Source of the DNA: Polyangia bacterium
GTDB lineage: Bacteria > Myxococcota_A > Polyangia > Polyangiales > Polyangiaceae
Assembly (NCBI GenBank): GCA_030433055.1
Contig: JAUILJ010000510.1
Span: forward strand, 1-6,209
DNA length: 6,209 nt
Direction: 5' to 3'
Shown here piece after piece: positions 5,979 through 6,209 of the stretch. Position 1 is the stretch's first letter. Each line of letters starts with the position of its first letter. The notes under the pieces are model-generated. The model did no database searches, was not told where the DNA came from, and saw only the letters and a list, made by a program, of their open reading frames with translations. A program made the translations under genes and the position numbers.

Positions 5979-6209
5979 GGCTCTCTGCAGAGGGCGATAG
6001 CAGTAGCGCGCAGCGTTGCAAACACCAGAAGCGCTCGCGCAGCCAGTTGCTAGCTGGATCCGGCCCGCCGGGGCGCCGCTCTTGGCTTCCGTCCGCGACG
6101 ATCGTTCAAGGGCGGGGGGGTGAGGAGCGGTGCTCGGGCTCGGTTGCTGACTGACGGAGCAGCTCAGCGTGCTTGGCCGTGCGAGCCCTCGGGGCTTGCG
6201 CGGGTGGAC
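5979..6209. other. Upstream region of the isomerase operon, no gene supported
   Basis: These 231 bases should contain the promoter of the isomerase operon, though I could not pick clear boxes. A 10-bp palindrome, CTCTGCAGAG, lies at 5983-5992, just before the isomerase start codon, and a run of seven G at 6114-6120. On the minus strand one frame is open from the window edge to a TGA at 6108-6106, which could be the last 33 or so codons of an upstream gene, but nothing in it is recognisable. A plus-strand frame from GTG 6120 also stays open to the edge, equally without support. Confidence 0.4.

Noticed and set aside
6106..6209. Possible 3' end of another minus-strand gene at the right edge
   Set aside because: Only about 33 open codons with no recognisable sequence; mentioned in the upstream-region entry but not called as a gene.

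Overview
The window is 6,209 bases of high-GC DNA with closely packed housekeeping and envelope genes. It looks like a Gram-negative bacterium of the Myxococcota (Polyangia-type deltaproteobacteria). The grounds are the strong G/C bias at third codon positions, a leuS gene followed by an LptE-like lipoprotein gene, and a lipoprotein with a long Gly/Ser/Thr linker ahead of a Cys-rich domain, a style common in that group. The taxonomic call is inference. I see no mobile element, CRISPR array, rRNA or tRNA.

Left part, plus strand (1-2131): the 3' part of leuS (leucyl-tRNA synthetase, cut by the window edge just inside its KMSKS loop), then a probable LptE-family outer-membrane lipoprotein, then a short, divergent DUF72 (YecE-like) protein. 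A strong GC-rich hairpin at 2255-2280 separates this set from the genes that converge on it.

Right part, minus strand (2303-5978): reading right to left, a lipoprotein with a parvulin-type peptidyl-prolyl isomerase domain, a single-domain (CheY-like) response regulator, and apolipoprotein N-acyltransferase (Lnt). They are separated by 11 bases and then overlap by 1 base, so they form a probable operon. After a 383-base gap rich in inverted repeats, the same strand carries a Cys-rich lipoprotein with an in-frame 18-bp tandem repeat. The last 231 bases hold no gene I can call with confidence.

Functionally the window is mainly about the cell envelope. Lnt adds the third acyl chain to lipoproteins in the inner membrane. 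Three other genes here (LptE-like, parvulin lipoprotein, Cys-rich lipoprotein) encode likely lipoproteins and so likely Lnt substrates. The response regulator between the isomerase and Lnt genes is the least expected partner. I do not see a clearly new system. The points most worth a second look are the isomerase/regulator/Lnt operon, the acidic N-terminal extension on Lnt, the Cys-rich lipoprotein, and the inverted repeats upstream of it.
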